A stretch of 64,000 nucleotides of DNA, from positions 1 to 64,000 of the forward strand of contig JADFNE010000013.1 of NCBI GenBank assembly GCA_022563535.1, read 5' to 3'. Under the pieces are notes generated by a model. The model was given only the letters and a program-made list of their open reading frames with translations. It was not told the origin of the DNA and made no database searches. The position numbers and the translations under genes are program-made. Position 1 is the first letter of the stretch. Every line of letters starts with the position of its first letter. The DNA comes from Myxococcales bacterium (GTDB lineage Bacteria; Myxococcota_A; UBA9160; UBA4427). Positions 8,445-16,754 of the stretch are shown piece after piece.

Positions 8445-9319
8445 GCGACCGCCCCGATGCGCCCGACCGCTTCGGCGAAGGCGCGTTCCGCGAGTGTCGA
8501 TGCAAGGTCGCGCCGGTATTCAACGCTCGCGTGCACGTCAGAAGTCGGATCCTCGACGCCGTCCATCATTTTTGCGCAGGCCGCCGCGAACAGTTCCGGG
8601 TTTGGCCTTTCGCCGTTGACCGCTGCTTCCACCGCCTGGCAGCGGATCGGCGTCGCGCCGAGGGCGAAACCCACGACCTTCGTGTTTTCGCAGTGACCGC
8701 CGGCATCGAGATTCAGCGTGACCCCGACCCCAGCCATGGCGAAGTCGCCGTGACGTCGGGCAAATTCCTTGAAGGACCAGCCCGTATTCGGCGACATCGC
8801 CGGGATGCGCAGCTCCGTGAGGATTTCGCCTTCTTGAAGTGCCGTCGTGAAGTAGGTGATGAAGAAGTCCGAGGCCGCGATCGTGCGCTTCCCACCCGAT
8901 CCCACAGCCGTGATCTCGGCATCGAGCAACAGCGCCACCGCAGGATATTCCGCGGCGGGATCCGCGTGTGCGACCGAGCCGCCTACGGTGCCGCGATTGC
9001 GAATTTGTGGATGGGCGATCATCAGCGTCGCCGCATGCATCAGCGGCTGGGTGTTCTCGACAACGGGGGAAAACTCGATCGTGCGTTTGGTCGTCATCGC
9101 GCCGATGTGGAGTGCGCCGTTTTCTTCGCGGATGAAAGCGAGTTCGTCGAGCTTGCCCAGATCGACCAACAGTTCCGGCCGGGCCATGCGCATGTTCATC
9201 GCAGCGATCAGGCTCTGACCACCCGCGAGCACGTGAGACTCGACATCTTCGTCGGCGAGATAGCCTATGGCCTCGTCGAGGGTGCCGGGGATCACATAGT
9301 CAAATGGTGCCGGTTTCAT
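8441..9319 (-). CDS. FAD-binding subunit of molybdenum hydroxylase (CoxM type)
   Basis: A 292-aa flavoprotein subunit. The start ATG 9319 gives MKPAPFDYVIPGTLDEA, the usual CoxM beginning; the frame is open further upstream but that part is not protein-like. FAD-binding motifs are visible: AGGQSLIAAMNMR near residue 35 and the TVGGSVAHADPAAEYP segment near residue 110. The C-terminal CO_deh_flav_C domain follows. It transfers electrons from the 2Fe-2S subunit to a quinone or other acceptor. It is first in the CoxM-S-L operon, next to the divergent promoter region 9320-9568. Confidence 0.93.
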   Translation of the reverse strand: MKPAPFDYVIPGTLDEAIGYLADEDVESHVLAGGQSLIAAMNMRMARPELLVDLGKLDELAFIREENGALHIGAMTTKRTIEFSPVVENTQPLMHAATLMIAHPQIRNRGTVGGSVAHADPAAEYPAVALLLDAEITAVGSGGKRTIAASDFFITYFTTALQEGEILTELRIPAMSPNTGWSFKEFARRHGDFAMAGVGVTLNLDAGGHCENTKVVGFALGATPIRCQAVEAAVNGERPNPELFAAACAKMMDGVEDPTSDVHASVEYRRDLASTLAERAFAEAVGRIGAVA

Positions 9320-9506
9320 CGCTCCTCTGTTTCGCCCGGGTTGGCCGTTTGCACCGGAAAGTCGAAAGAACTGCCAGATGGCTAGGTATAGGTGCGAATT
9401 CGCAACGCGGCAAGCAATCGCGAGTCCCCCGAAAGCTCCAAAAAACGCACGGTTTTCACCCGAATCGGTGGGGGGAGTCTGTGGCTCGGACATCTCGATG
9501 TCGTTA

Positions 9507-9520
9507 CTCTGGCGCCAGAG
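9507..9520. promoter_or_regulatory. 14-bp perfect palindrome in divergent promoter region
   Basis: CTCTGGCGCCAGAG reads the same on both strands. It lies in the 249-bp region between the CoxM-type gene (minus) and the ring-hydrolase-like gene (plus), 49 bp before the latter's ATG. Its place and symmetry fit a dimeric repressor site controlling both directions. No regulator gene is adjacent, so the protein that binds it is unknown. Confidence 0.45.
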
Positions 9521-9568
9521 GAAGCCGAGACAGTTCGATGGAGTCAACGGGCGGTTGAGGAGCGCAAA

Positions 9569-10453
9569 ATGAGTTGGACGAAATGGCAAACGGTTGAGGG
9601 CGAAGGCCTCGATTTCGAGGAGATCCTCTTCGAAAAGAAGTCTCACCGCGATCTGGGCGGCGGAATCGCGCGGATCACAATCAACAAGCCAGATGCCATG
9701 AACGTCATGACCGTGGCCACGGTCGAAGAAATGTTTCGCGCCTTCTACGACGCCAATCATGACACCTCCATCGGCGTGATCATCGTGGCCGGCAGCGGCA
9801 AGCACTTCGGTGCAGGTGGCGACGTCGATTGGGAGAAATGGGGGCTGCGCGAAGCCTTCTATAACCGCTATCCGCACAACCGGTTGATCCGCCTCTCGCG
9901 CAAACCGGTGATCGCCCAGGTTCAGGGCTACTGCATCGGCGGGCACAACCACATGGCCTACTGCTGCGACTTCACGATCGCGGCGGACAACGCGATCTTT
10001 GGCCAGGCGGGTCCCAAGGTTTCGAGCCCGGCCGATGGCTTCTTCGTTCCGTATCTCACCAAGGTCGTCGGGGCGAAGAAGGCGCGCGAGATGTGGATGA
10101 TGTGTCGCCGCTATACGGCGCTGGAATGCGAACAGATGGGGCTCGTCAACAAGGTGGTACCGCTGGAAAATCTCGCAGACGAAGTCGACCAGTGGTGCTC
10201 CGAACTGTTGGGCGTGAGTCCCGGTTGCCTCGAGGTGCTGAAGGCGGCGTTCGACCAGGAAATGGACGGCTATCAGGAGATGGGAATCCTGTCGAGCAAT
10301 TTCTACCCCGACTGGTTCGACATGCCCGAAGGCAAAGAGGGCGGGGCGGCCTTCGGCGACCGCCGCACGCCAAAGTTCTGGAGTCTGCGCGAGCGCGAAG
10401 CCAAGCTGCGCGAAGAACTGATTGCCGAGTATGAGAAGGAATCGGGCAAGTAA
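9569..10453 (+). CDS. MenB/BadI-like crotonase, probable ring-opening hydrolase
   Basis: A 294-aa crotonase-fold protein from ATG 9569. Its middle resembles DHNA-CoA synthase (MenB) and 2-ketocyclohexanecarboxyl-CoA hydrolase (BadI) more than ordinary hydratases: INKPDAMNVM, SGKHFGAGGDVDWEKW, QGYCIGGHNHMAY, IFGQAGPKVSSP, VGAKKAREMWMMCRRY. BadI opens an alicyclic ring by hydrolysing a beta-keto cyclic CoA. It is longer than BadI by about 15 residues at the N-terminus and 20 charged residues at the C-terminus. It is divergent from the CoxMSL operon, which with the thiolase-like/DUF35 pair suggests one catabolic regulon. The subfamily assignment is by eye. Confidence 0.75.
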   Translation: MSWTKWQTVEGEGLDFEEILFEKKSHRDLGGGIARITINKPDAMNVMTVATVEEMFRAFYDANHDTSIGVIIVAGSGKHFGAGGDVDWEKWGLREAFYNRYPHNRLIRLSRKPVIAQVQGYCIGGHNHMAYCCDFTIAADNAIFGQAGPKVSSPADGFFVPYLTKVVGAKKAREMWMMCRRYTALECEQMGLVNKVVPLENLADEVDQWCSELLGVSPGCLEVLKAAFDQEMDGYQEMGILSSNFYPDWFDMPEGKEGGAAFGDRRTPKFWSLREREAKLREELIAEYEKESGK

Positions 10454-10850
10454 GTAGAAGCGCGGCCGAGCCGGGCCACGCGCCCCGACACCGAAAAACT
10501 CGGACGCGGATCTCTTTTTGTCCGCTCGCAGGAATCAATAACCACATAGTTCGCCGTAGAATTTGACGATATAACCGTTTCCGCTACGATGTTTTTTCGC
10601 CTACGCGCCCGCGAGCGAATCGGAGAGCAGCAGGTGTTCAATGGAGCACGGCAATTGCGGGTGACGGGCGCTCCCGGGTACAGTGCCCTTGCGTCGTTCG
10701 GGAGATCGGAACCGGAACAATCGGCCGGTCTGTTGCAGCGATCCTGCGCGGAACGGCCGGGTGCTCGCTTTGAATACTCGGCACGATGCCCGTCGAAACA
10801 TCGCGACGGAACGCGCCTTGCCAGCGAGCGACTCAGTGACAATCAATTGC
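10454..10850. other. Long intergenic region before sulfite reductase
   Basis: Together with the adjacent repeat and leader this is a 450-bp gap. An AT-richer patch around 10545-10600 could hold a promoter for the sulfite reductase operon. GCGGA and TCCGC around a CTTTTTG loop (about 10505-10525) form only a weak hairpin. No tRNA, riboswitch or convincing reading frame was recognised. Confidence 0.3.
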
Positions 10851-10886
10851 GATACCGATACCAATACCGATACCAATACCGATACC
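10851..10886 (+). repeat. Six tandem copies of hexamer RATACC in the leader of sulfite reductase
   Basis: The run is GATACC, GATACC, AATACC, GATACC, AATACC, GATACC. It ends four bases before the GGGAG ribosome binding site (10891-10895) of the sulfite reductase gene. The unit alternates to give a 12-bp super-period. A slippage-prone repeat at this site could alter leader length or mRNA structure, and so expression. The repeat is certain; a regulatory effect is inference. Confidence 0.85.
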
Positions 10887-10903
10887 TATAGGGAGCCCTG
10901 AGC

Positions 10904-13159
10904 ATGGGTGCCGAGAGCTGGAAAGAAGTTCTGCACGACAAAATGGATGCGGGCTGGGCCGAGGAGATCGATCAGTTCGACAGCCAGATGGCCCTGCGCA
11001 AACTGGGCAAGTTGGGCGAAAAGGTTTTCGCAGAAACGCGTCTGCGTCGCGGGGTCTACGGTCAGCGCTACGACAACGGCAAGCGCCACGACGGCACAGC
11101 CGATCAAACCCTGGCTTTCGCCGACGTGCCGACCAAGGGTCCCGAAACGCTTTGGGACGCACCCGGCATGTGCCGGATCAAGATTCCCTTTGGTGGCGTC
11201 TCCGCCGAACAACTCGAAGTCCTCGCCGACTGCTCCGAGGAATACTCGGACGCGATCCTGCACGTGACGACCAGACAGGACTTTCAAATCCACTACGTTC
11301 ATATCGAAGACACCGCGGACCTGATGCGAAGGCTCGCTGCCGTCAACATTACGACCCGCGAAGCTTGCGGGAACTCCGTGCGCAACGTCACGGGCTGCCC
11401 ACTGGCCGGGGTCTGCAAGACCGAAACCTTCGATATCTCCCCCTACGCCCAGGCGCTGATGACCTTCATGCTCGGTCACCCCGACGTCCAGGACTTTGGC
11501 CGCAAGTTCAAGCCCGCATTCTCGGGCTGCGAGCACGAGGCCTGCGGTCTGGTGCAGATGCACGACGGCGGTTACGTCGCGCGGGTGGTCGACGGCAAGA
11601 AGGGCTTCAAGATCGTGGTCGGCGGTGGACTCGGCGCGGTGCCCCACCAGGCCGCCGTGCTTTCGGAGTTCACACCGGTCGAAGAGTTGCTCCCCGTGAT
11701 GCAGGCGGTCGCCCGGGTGTTTGCGCGTCTCGGTGAAAAGAAAAACCGCAATCGAGCGCGCATCAAGTTTCTGGTTGCCAAGATCGGGATCGAAGAGTTC
11801 AAGCGCATGGTCGAAGAAGAGCGCAAGACGCTCCCCCACGACGATCGCTGGACCTCGCTGGTTACCGACATGGCGCCGACGGACAACGAGCCCACGGCCC
11901 CGGGAGCCGAGCTGGCCCCAGGTGATCGCCCCGATGGATTCGCAGCCTGGTTCGACACCAACGTGCGTGCCCAACGCCAGGATGGCTACTCGGTCGTGAC
12001 CCTCAACCTGCCTTTGGGTGATCTCACTGCAGATCAGGCCCGGAGTCTCGCCGATATCGCGCGCAAGTGGAGCGGCGACAACATGCGAACCACGGTCGAG
12101 CAGAACATGGTGCTCCGCTTTGTGTCGAACGGCGATCTCGTCGCGGTCTTCGAAGCCCTCACCGCGGCGGGCATTGGGGCTGCGGACGGCGAGACCATCG
12201 TCGACGTCACTTCCTGCCCCGGCACCGATACCTGCAAGCTCGGCATTGCCGCGAGTCGCGGACTCGCCAGCGAGCTGCGCCAGCGTCTGGCCGCCAAATC
12301 CGCCAGCATGCCCGCTGCCGTCAAGGCGTTGCGGGTGAAGATATCGGGTTGCTTCAACAGCTGCGGGCAGCATCACCTCGCCGACATCGGTTTCTACGGC
12401 AACAGCCGCAAAGTAGACGGCCGCACGGTGCCACACTTCCAGGTGATCCTCGGTGGTCAGTGGGGCGAGAACGCCGGCAAGTACGGTATGGCGATGGGCT
12501 CGGTCCCCAGCAAGGCGGTGCCGGAAGTGGTTGAAGCCCTGACCGACGCCTATGTCCAGAGTCGCGAGGGCGACGAGAGCTTCAGGGGGTTCGTCGAACG
12601 CACTGGCAAGCGAAGTATGCGCGAGATCATCAAGCCCTTCATGAAGGTCGCACCCTACGCGGAGGCCCCCGAGTTCTACAGTGACTGGAGTGATGTGCGC
12701 GAATTTACCATCGGCGACCTCGGCATTGGAGAGTGCGCAGGAGAAATGGTTTCGCTGTTCGGTATCGAAGTCGTGAAGGCCGAATCTCAGGGCTTCGACG
12801 CCCAGATCGCCCTCGAAGAGGGAGACTTCGAAGAAGCCGAAGACCTGGCGTATCGCTCGATGATCTCGGCGGCGCGCGCGTTGGTGCGGCTCGAATTCAT
12901 CGACGTCACCGAAACTCCGGACGATGTCGTGAGCGAGTTCAAGACCCGCTACTTCGACAACGAGCGCTTCTTCGATCGCTTCGCCAAGGGAAAGTTTGGG
13001 CAGTACCTGCTCGACCGACACGCCACGGCCCCGGATTCGATCGATCGGGACATCGCCTCCCGGAGAATCGAAGAGTCTCAGCTCTTTATCGAAGCAGCCC
13101 ATGCTTGTGAACTCAGGATCGAATCCGCATCGATCCTCGCTGGGGCAGCGGAGGCCTGA
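10904..13159 (+). CDS. Siroheme sulfite/nitrite reductase with C-terminal helical extension
   Basis: A 751-aa hemoprotein of the NirA/ferredoxin-sulfite reductase type, reducing sulfite to sulfide or nitrite to ammonia with ferredoxin electrons. Two ferrodoxin-like/sirohaem repeats are visible. The 4Fe-4S/siroheme cysteines are in TSCPGTDTCKLG and ISGCFNSCGQHH, about residues 435-490. Another Cys/His-rich stretch (GCPLAGVCKTE, GCEHEACG) lies in the first half. Usual length is about 560 aa; the extra 170-180 C-terminal residues from about 580 (LGIGECAGEMVSLFG onward) are charged and helical and look HEPN-like. Two small genes follow at 3 and 38 bp, the second a rhodanese, which favours a sulfite role. 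GGGAG lies 8 bp upstream of ATG. Confidence 0.9.
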   Translation: MGAESWKEVLHDKMDAGWAEEIDQFDSQMALRKLGKLGEKVFAETRLRRGVYGQRYDNGKRHDGTADQTLAFADVPTKGPETLWDAPGMCRIKIPFGGVSAEQLEVLADCSEEYSDAILHVTTRQDFQIHYVHIEDTADLMRRLAAVNITTREACGNSVRNVTGCPLAGVCKTETFDISPYAQALMTFMLGHPDVQDFGRKFKPAFSGCEHEACGLVQMHDGGYVARVVDGKKGFKIVVGGGLGAVPHQAAVLSEFTPVEELLPVMQAVARVFARLGEKKNRNRARIKFLVAKIGIEEFKRMVEEERKTLPHDDRWTSLVTDMAPTDNEPTAPGAELAPGDRPDGFAAWFDTNVRAQRQDGYSVVTLNLPLGDLTADQARSLADIARKWSGDNMRTTVEQNMVLRFVSNGDLVAVFEALTAAGIGAADGETIVDVTSCPGTDTCKLGIAASRGLASELRQRLAAKSASMPAAVKALRVKISGCFNSCGQHHLADIGFYGNSRKVDGRTVPHFQVILGGQWGENAGKYGMAMGSVPSKAVPEVVEALTDAYVQSREGDESFRGFVERTGKRSMREIIKPFMKVAPYAEAPEFYSDWSDVREFTIGDLGIGECAGEMVSLFGIEVVKAESQGFDAQIALEEGDFEEAEDLAYRSMISAARALVRLEFIDVTETPDDVVSEFKTRYFDNERFFDRFAKGKFGQYLLDRHATAPDSIDRDIASRRIEESQLFIEAAHACELRIESASILAGAAEA

Positions 13160-13162
13160 TCG

Positions 13163-13741
13163 ATGATTCCCAAGCGTATCTCCGTCAAGTTGTTTGCCGC
13201 CGACCCGGAAGCCGAGGTCGATCTGCACAAATACATCCGCGTGTTTCACGAGTTCATCCGGGAGAAGAAGGTCGAGGGTCTATTGATCGACGTGGCAGAT
13301 TACAGTCACGTGCCCGAAGGACCGGGTGTGGTACTGATCGGCCACGACGTCGACTACAGCATCGATCTGAACGGCGGTCGCGCGGGACTCATGGCCCTCG
13401 CCAAGCGAATCGAAGGAGGAAACCTCGCCGACCTGTTCGACGATGTGGTTCGCAAATGCCTGCTCGCAGTCAAGGCGGTGCAGGAAGACGGATCGACCGG
13501 GATGTCGTTCTCAACCGCCAGATTGCGGGTGCAGTTGGTGGATAGGCTGGCAGCTCCGAACAGCGACGAGGGCTACGCGTCGGTTCAGCCCGAATTCGAA
13601 GCCCTGGCTGGAAGAGTATTCGGCGACGGCGCAACGGTGGAACGCGTCGAAGGCGACGAACCGCGCCGGGTACTGGGGGCGGAACTGTGCGCCAACAAAA
13701 GCGATGATCTCGATACCCTGCTCGCGCGCCTGGAGCGATAG
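13163..13741 (+). CDS. Uncharacterised protein in sulfite reductase operon
   Basis: A 192-aa soluble protein with no signal peptide, starting three bases after the reductase stop behind a GGAGG site (13150-13154). The N-terminal half is alpha/beta (KRISVKLFAADPEAEVDLHKY, GLLIDVADYSHVPEGPGVVLIGHDVDYSID). The C-terminal half is acidic. I recognise no catalytic motif. The IGHDVDYSIDLNGGRAG loop looks well formed and could be a binding site. Tight coupling suggests an accessory role to the sulfite reductase. Its function is unknown. Confidence 0.75.
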   Translation: MIPKRISVKLFAADPEAEVDLHKYIRVFHEFIREKKVEGLLIDVADYSHVPEGPGVVLIGHDVDYSIDLNGGRAGLMALAKRIEGGNLADLFDDVVRKCLLAVKAVQEDGSTGMSFSTARLRVQLVDRLAAPNSDEGYASVQPEFEALAGRVFGDGATVERVEGDEPRRVLGAELCANKSDDLDTLLARLER

Positions 13742-13779
13742 TCGGTCGCAAACCTTGCATCCCCGATCGAGGAAGATTC

Positions 13780-14109
13780 ATGGCTCAGCAATGCGATTGG
13801 GATATCAGCGTTGAAGACCTCAAGCAGCTCAAAGACGACGGGGCGACGTTCCAGTTGATCGATGTGCGCGAACCCGGGGAGTACGAGGTAAGCGAGATCG
13901 GCGGTGAGTTGATTCCCCTCGGTATCCTGCCCGAGAAGATCGAGAGCCTCGACCCCGACGCCCACATCGTGGTGCACTGCAAGAGTGGCGGCCGCAGCGC
14001 TCACGCGGTCAAGTTGTTGCGCGCCCATGGTTTTACCAACACCTGGAACGTGCAGGGCGGGATGATGGCGTGGATTGCGCAGATCGATCCGGATCTGCCG
14101 CTCGGGTAG
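13780..14109 (+). CDS. Rhodanese-domain sulfurtransferase
   Basis: A 109-aa single-domain rhodanese. Motifs are LIDVREPGEYE, then the active-site loop HCKSGGRS with the persulfide Cys at about residue 67, and a C-terminal GGMMAWIAQIDP. Single-domain proteins like this (GlpE/PspE type) move sulfane sulfur to acceptors. It is cytoplasmic, with no signal peptide. Third in the sulfite reductase cluster, it may handle sulfide or persulfide made there. Length and motif are standard. Confidence 0.92.
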   Translation: MAQQCDWDISVEDLKQLKDDGATFQLIDVREPGEYEVSEIGGELIPLGILPEKIESLDPDAHIVVHCKSGGRSAHAVKLLRAHGFTNTWNVQGGMMAWIAQIDPDLPLG

Positions 14110-14231
14110 GCGCCTTCGAGACTATGGGAGACTCCTCCCGTGGGGTATGATCACGGCTTGCGCACGGGAGCGGACCGGGTGGGTCACGCCCCCGACTCGC
14201 AAACCGCACGGCGAAAGTCTCGAGGTTCAGC

Positions 14232-15461
14232 GTGAGCCCTGTCGATCCCCAAAGTCTCCTGTCTCGGAGCGAAGCGCGTTCGCTGCTCGCTCGCGTTCTC
14301 GACGAGGGGAACCTCGATCGAGTCTCCGCGGGCAGGCTCGCCGCAAGTCTCCCCGACTCCATCGTCTTCGAACAAATTCTCGAAGCCGCCGCCGAGAGCA
14401 AGCGGCGTGGCAAGGGAGATGTCGTTACCGTTTCGAAGAACATCTTCATCCCACTCACCAACCTGTGCCGGGATCGCTGCAACTATTGCACCTTTGCCAA
14501 GCAGCCCGGAAGCCCCGACGCCCACAACTTTGAACTCGACGAGGTCGCCGAATCCGTGCGGGGTGGCGTCAAGACCGGTTGCATCGAGGCGCTCTTTTGT
14601 CTCGGCGACAAGCCCGAAATCGCCTATCGCTACCACCGAGACTGGCTGGCCGAACGCAGTTGGGGCAGCACCAACGAATATCTCACCGAGGCGTGCAAGG
14701 TCGCGTTCGACGGCGGCATGCTGCCTCATACCAATGCCGGCATTCTGACCCAGGAAGAAATGGCGGTGCTGCGACCTCACAACGCTTCGCTTGGATTGAT
14801 GCTCGAATCGACCAGTCAGCGTCTGCGAGAGAAGGGTGGCCCGCACTTTCACGCGCCCGACAAAGAACCCGCGCGTCGGATTCGCATGCACGCCGAAGCG
14901 GGCGAACTGCGCATCCCATTTACCAGCGGCTTGTTGTTGGGGATCGGTGAGACCGACGAAGAGCGGGTCGATACCCTGTTTGCGATTCGCGAGCTTCACG
15001 AACAGTACGGCCATATTCAAGAAGTCATCGTGCAGCCGTTTCATCCGAAACCCGATACCAAGATGTGCGACGTCCCGCCCATCAGCGACGCCAACGTCGC
15101 CGGCTGGGTGGCCATTGCACGCTTGATCCTCGGCAGTGAGATGAACATCCAGGCGCCGCCGAACCTCGCTCCGGAAGTGCTCGAACTGCTCTTGCGCTCG
15201 GGACTGAACGACTGGGGCGGCGTTTCGCCGGTGACTGTCGACTTCATCAATCCCGAAGCCCCGTGGCCCGCACTGTCGCAACTGCGCGAGCGCACCGAGG
15301 CTGCAGGACAGCAGTTGCGCGAGCGGCTACCGGTTTATCCCAACTACATCAGCGCCGGGCGTGATTGGTTCGATGATGCGGTTTGGGAAGCGTTGCCCAA
15401 ATTCATGGACGCCAAGGGGTTTGCCCGGAGCAGGCCCGCAAAAAACGAGGAGGCTGCCTGA
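14232..15461 (+). CDS. cofG: FO synthase subunit CofG (radical SAM)
   Basis: A 409-aa radical SAM enzyme. With CofH it makes FO (7,8-didemethyl-8-hydroxy-5-deazariboflavin), the chromophore of coenzyme F420. The SAM-cluster motif CRDRCNYC sits at about residues 79-86 in NLCRDRCNYCTFAK, the CofG signature, and QPFHPKPDTKM lies downstream. The start is GTG 14232. The stop overlaps the ATG of cofH (TGATG), so the two are coupled. An N-terminal stretch of about 60 residues precedes the barrel, slightly longer than in many archaeal CofG. Later F420 genes (cofC, cofD, cofE) are not in this window. Confidence 0.95.
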   Translation: MSPVDPQSLLSRSEARSLLARVLDEGNLDRVSAGRLAASLPDSIVFEQILEAAAESKRRGKGDVVTVSKNIFIPLTNLCRDRCNYCTFAKQPGSPDAHNFELDEVAESVRGGVKTGCIEALFCLGDKPEIAYRYHRDWLAERSWGSTNEYLTEACKVAFDGGMLPHTNAGILTQEEMAVLRPHNASLGLMLESTSQRLREKGGPHFHAPDKEPARRIRMHAEAGELRIPFTSGLLLGIGETDEERVDTLFAIRELHEQYGHIQEVIVQPFHPKPDTKMCDVPPISDANVAGWVAIARLILGSEMNIQAPPNLAPEVLELLLRSGLNDWGGVSPVTVDFINPEAPWPALSQLRERTEAAGQQLRERLPVYPNYISAGRDWFDDAVWEALPKFMDAKGFARSRPAKNEEAA

Positions 15462-16714
15462 TGTTGGATCGACTTTCGAATTCCGTGAGCCCCGACGTTG
15501 CTCGAATTTTGGACCATGCCCTCAGCGGGGGCGAGATCTCCACCCGGGACGCCGTCGTCCTGCTCGAAACAGAAGGGCCGGAATTGCACGCACTGCTGCA
15601 AGCGGCGGATCTCGCCCGCAAAGAAGACGTTGGCGACGACATCAGTTACGTGGTCTGCCGCAACATCAACTTCACCAACATTTGCTACGTCGGGTGTTCC
15701 TTCTGCGGTTTTGCGCGTCACGCCGACGAAGCGGAGGCCTACGACCGCAGCGATGAAGAGTTGCTGGCCAAATGTGCCGACGCCGTAGCCCGGGGTGCGA
15801 CCGAGGTGTGTATCCAGGGCGGCATTCATCCGCAGAAGGATCACCATCACTACCGCAATATTCTCCTGACCATCAAGGCGGTCTATCCCGATCTTCACAT
15901 CCACGCGTATTCTCCCGAGGAGATCGACTACTCCCACAAGAAGAGCGGTATGGAGCTGGCCGAGTATTTGCGCTGGCTGATGGAAGCCGGACTCGGAACG
16001 ATGCCCGGGACCGCCGCCGAAATTCTCGACGACGACATTCGCAACATCCTGTCGCCCAACAAGCTCAAGACTGAGCGTTGGATCGAGATCGTGCGCACGG
16101 CGCATTCCGTGGGCCTGCGCTCGACCTCGACCCTGATGTACGGCCACATCGAAACCCCCGAGCACATCGCCAATCACCTCGGAATCTTGCGCAACATTCA
16201 AAAGGACACGGGCGGCTTTACCGAGTTCGTGCCCCTCGGTTTCATTCACGAAAAGAACACCCTGTACAACTACATGGGTGCCCGGGCCGGGGCGACGATG
16301 AATGAAGACCTGCGCATGGTGGCCGTATCACGGCTTTTCTTGAGGCCTTGGATTACCAACATCCAGGTTTCCTGGGTGAAGATGGGGATCAAGCTCGGGC
16401 AGATGGCCCTCTCCAGTGGTGCCAACGACTTTGGCGGCACCTTGATGGAGGAGTCGATCAGTCGCGAGTCCGGCGCAGATCACGGAGAGAACACCCCCGC
16501 AGAAGATTTCCGCAGTTACATCCGCGAACTCGGCCGGGTCCCGGTCGAACGCAGTACGCTGTACAAGATACTGCGTCGCTTCAAGGATCCGGCCGACGAC
16601 CCCGCTTCCCTCGAGCCCGAAGCTTCGTTGGTGGTCTCGGGTCCCGAGCGTTTCCGGGACGGTTCCCACGTGAAAGCGGTCGACGTCCACGCTCCAGAAC
16701 TGAACAACTACTAA
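15461..16714 (+). CDS. cofH: FO synthase subunit CofH (radical SAM)
   Basis: A 417-aa radical SAM protein that joins 5-amino-6-ribitylaminouracil to the hydroxybenzyl part of tyrosine; CofG then closes the ring. The cluster motif CYVGCSFC is at about residues 75-82, followed by CGFARH. Typical CofH elements are GATEVCIQGGIHP, HIHAYSPEEI and PGTAAEIL. The start ATG 15461 overlaps the cofG stop. A hairpin with T-run follows 13 bp downstream. In actinobacteria the pair is fused as FbiC, whereas here they are separate genes. Confidence 0.95.
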   Translation: MLDRLSNSVSPDVARILDHALSGGEISTRDAVVLLETEGPELHALLQAADLARKEDVGDDISYVVCRNINFTNICYVGCSFCGFARHADEAEAYDRSDEELLAKCADAVARGATEVCIQGGIHPQKDHHHYRNILLTIKAVYPDLHIHAYSPEEIDYSHKKSGMELAEYLRWLMEAGLGTMPGTAAEILDDDIRNILSPNKLKTERWIEIVRTAHSVGLRSTSTLMYGHIETPEHIANHLGILRNIQKDTGGFTEFVPLGFIHEKNTLYNYMGARAGATMNEDLRMVAVSRLFLRPWITNIQVSWVKMGIKLGQMALSSGANDFGGTLMEESISRESGADHGENTPAEDFRSYIRELGRVPVERSTLYKILRRFKDPADDPASLEPEASLVVSGPERFRDGSHVKAVDVHAPELNNY

Positions 16715-16722
16715 CGAAAAGT

Positions 16723-16748
16723 TCAGGAGATCAAACCGATCTCTTTTT
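16723..16748 (+). terminator. Rho-independent terminator after cofH
   Basis: GAGATC (16727-16732) and GATCTC (16738-16743) pair perfectly around AAACC and are followed by TTTTT (16744-16748). The same 21-base stretch recurs with one change at 16755-16775, which is the 3' end of the convergent oxygenase gene. Confidence 0.75.
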
Positions 16749-16754
16749 GACCCG

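Noticed and set aside
10589-10891. 100-aa frame ending in RYQY repeats before sulfite reductase
   Set aside because: The repeat translates so only because of the hexamer run; no ribosome site and unnatural composition.
10886-13249. 787-aa minus-strand frame opposite sulfite reductase
   Set aside because: A shadow of high-GC third positions; the plus strand has all siroheme motifs.
14126-14141. GGGAG-ACT-CTCCC-like hairpin between rhodanese and cofG
   Set aside because: Short, imperfect and lacks a T-run; not strong enough to call a terminator.
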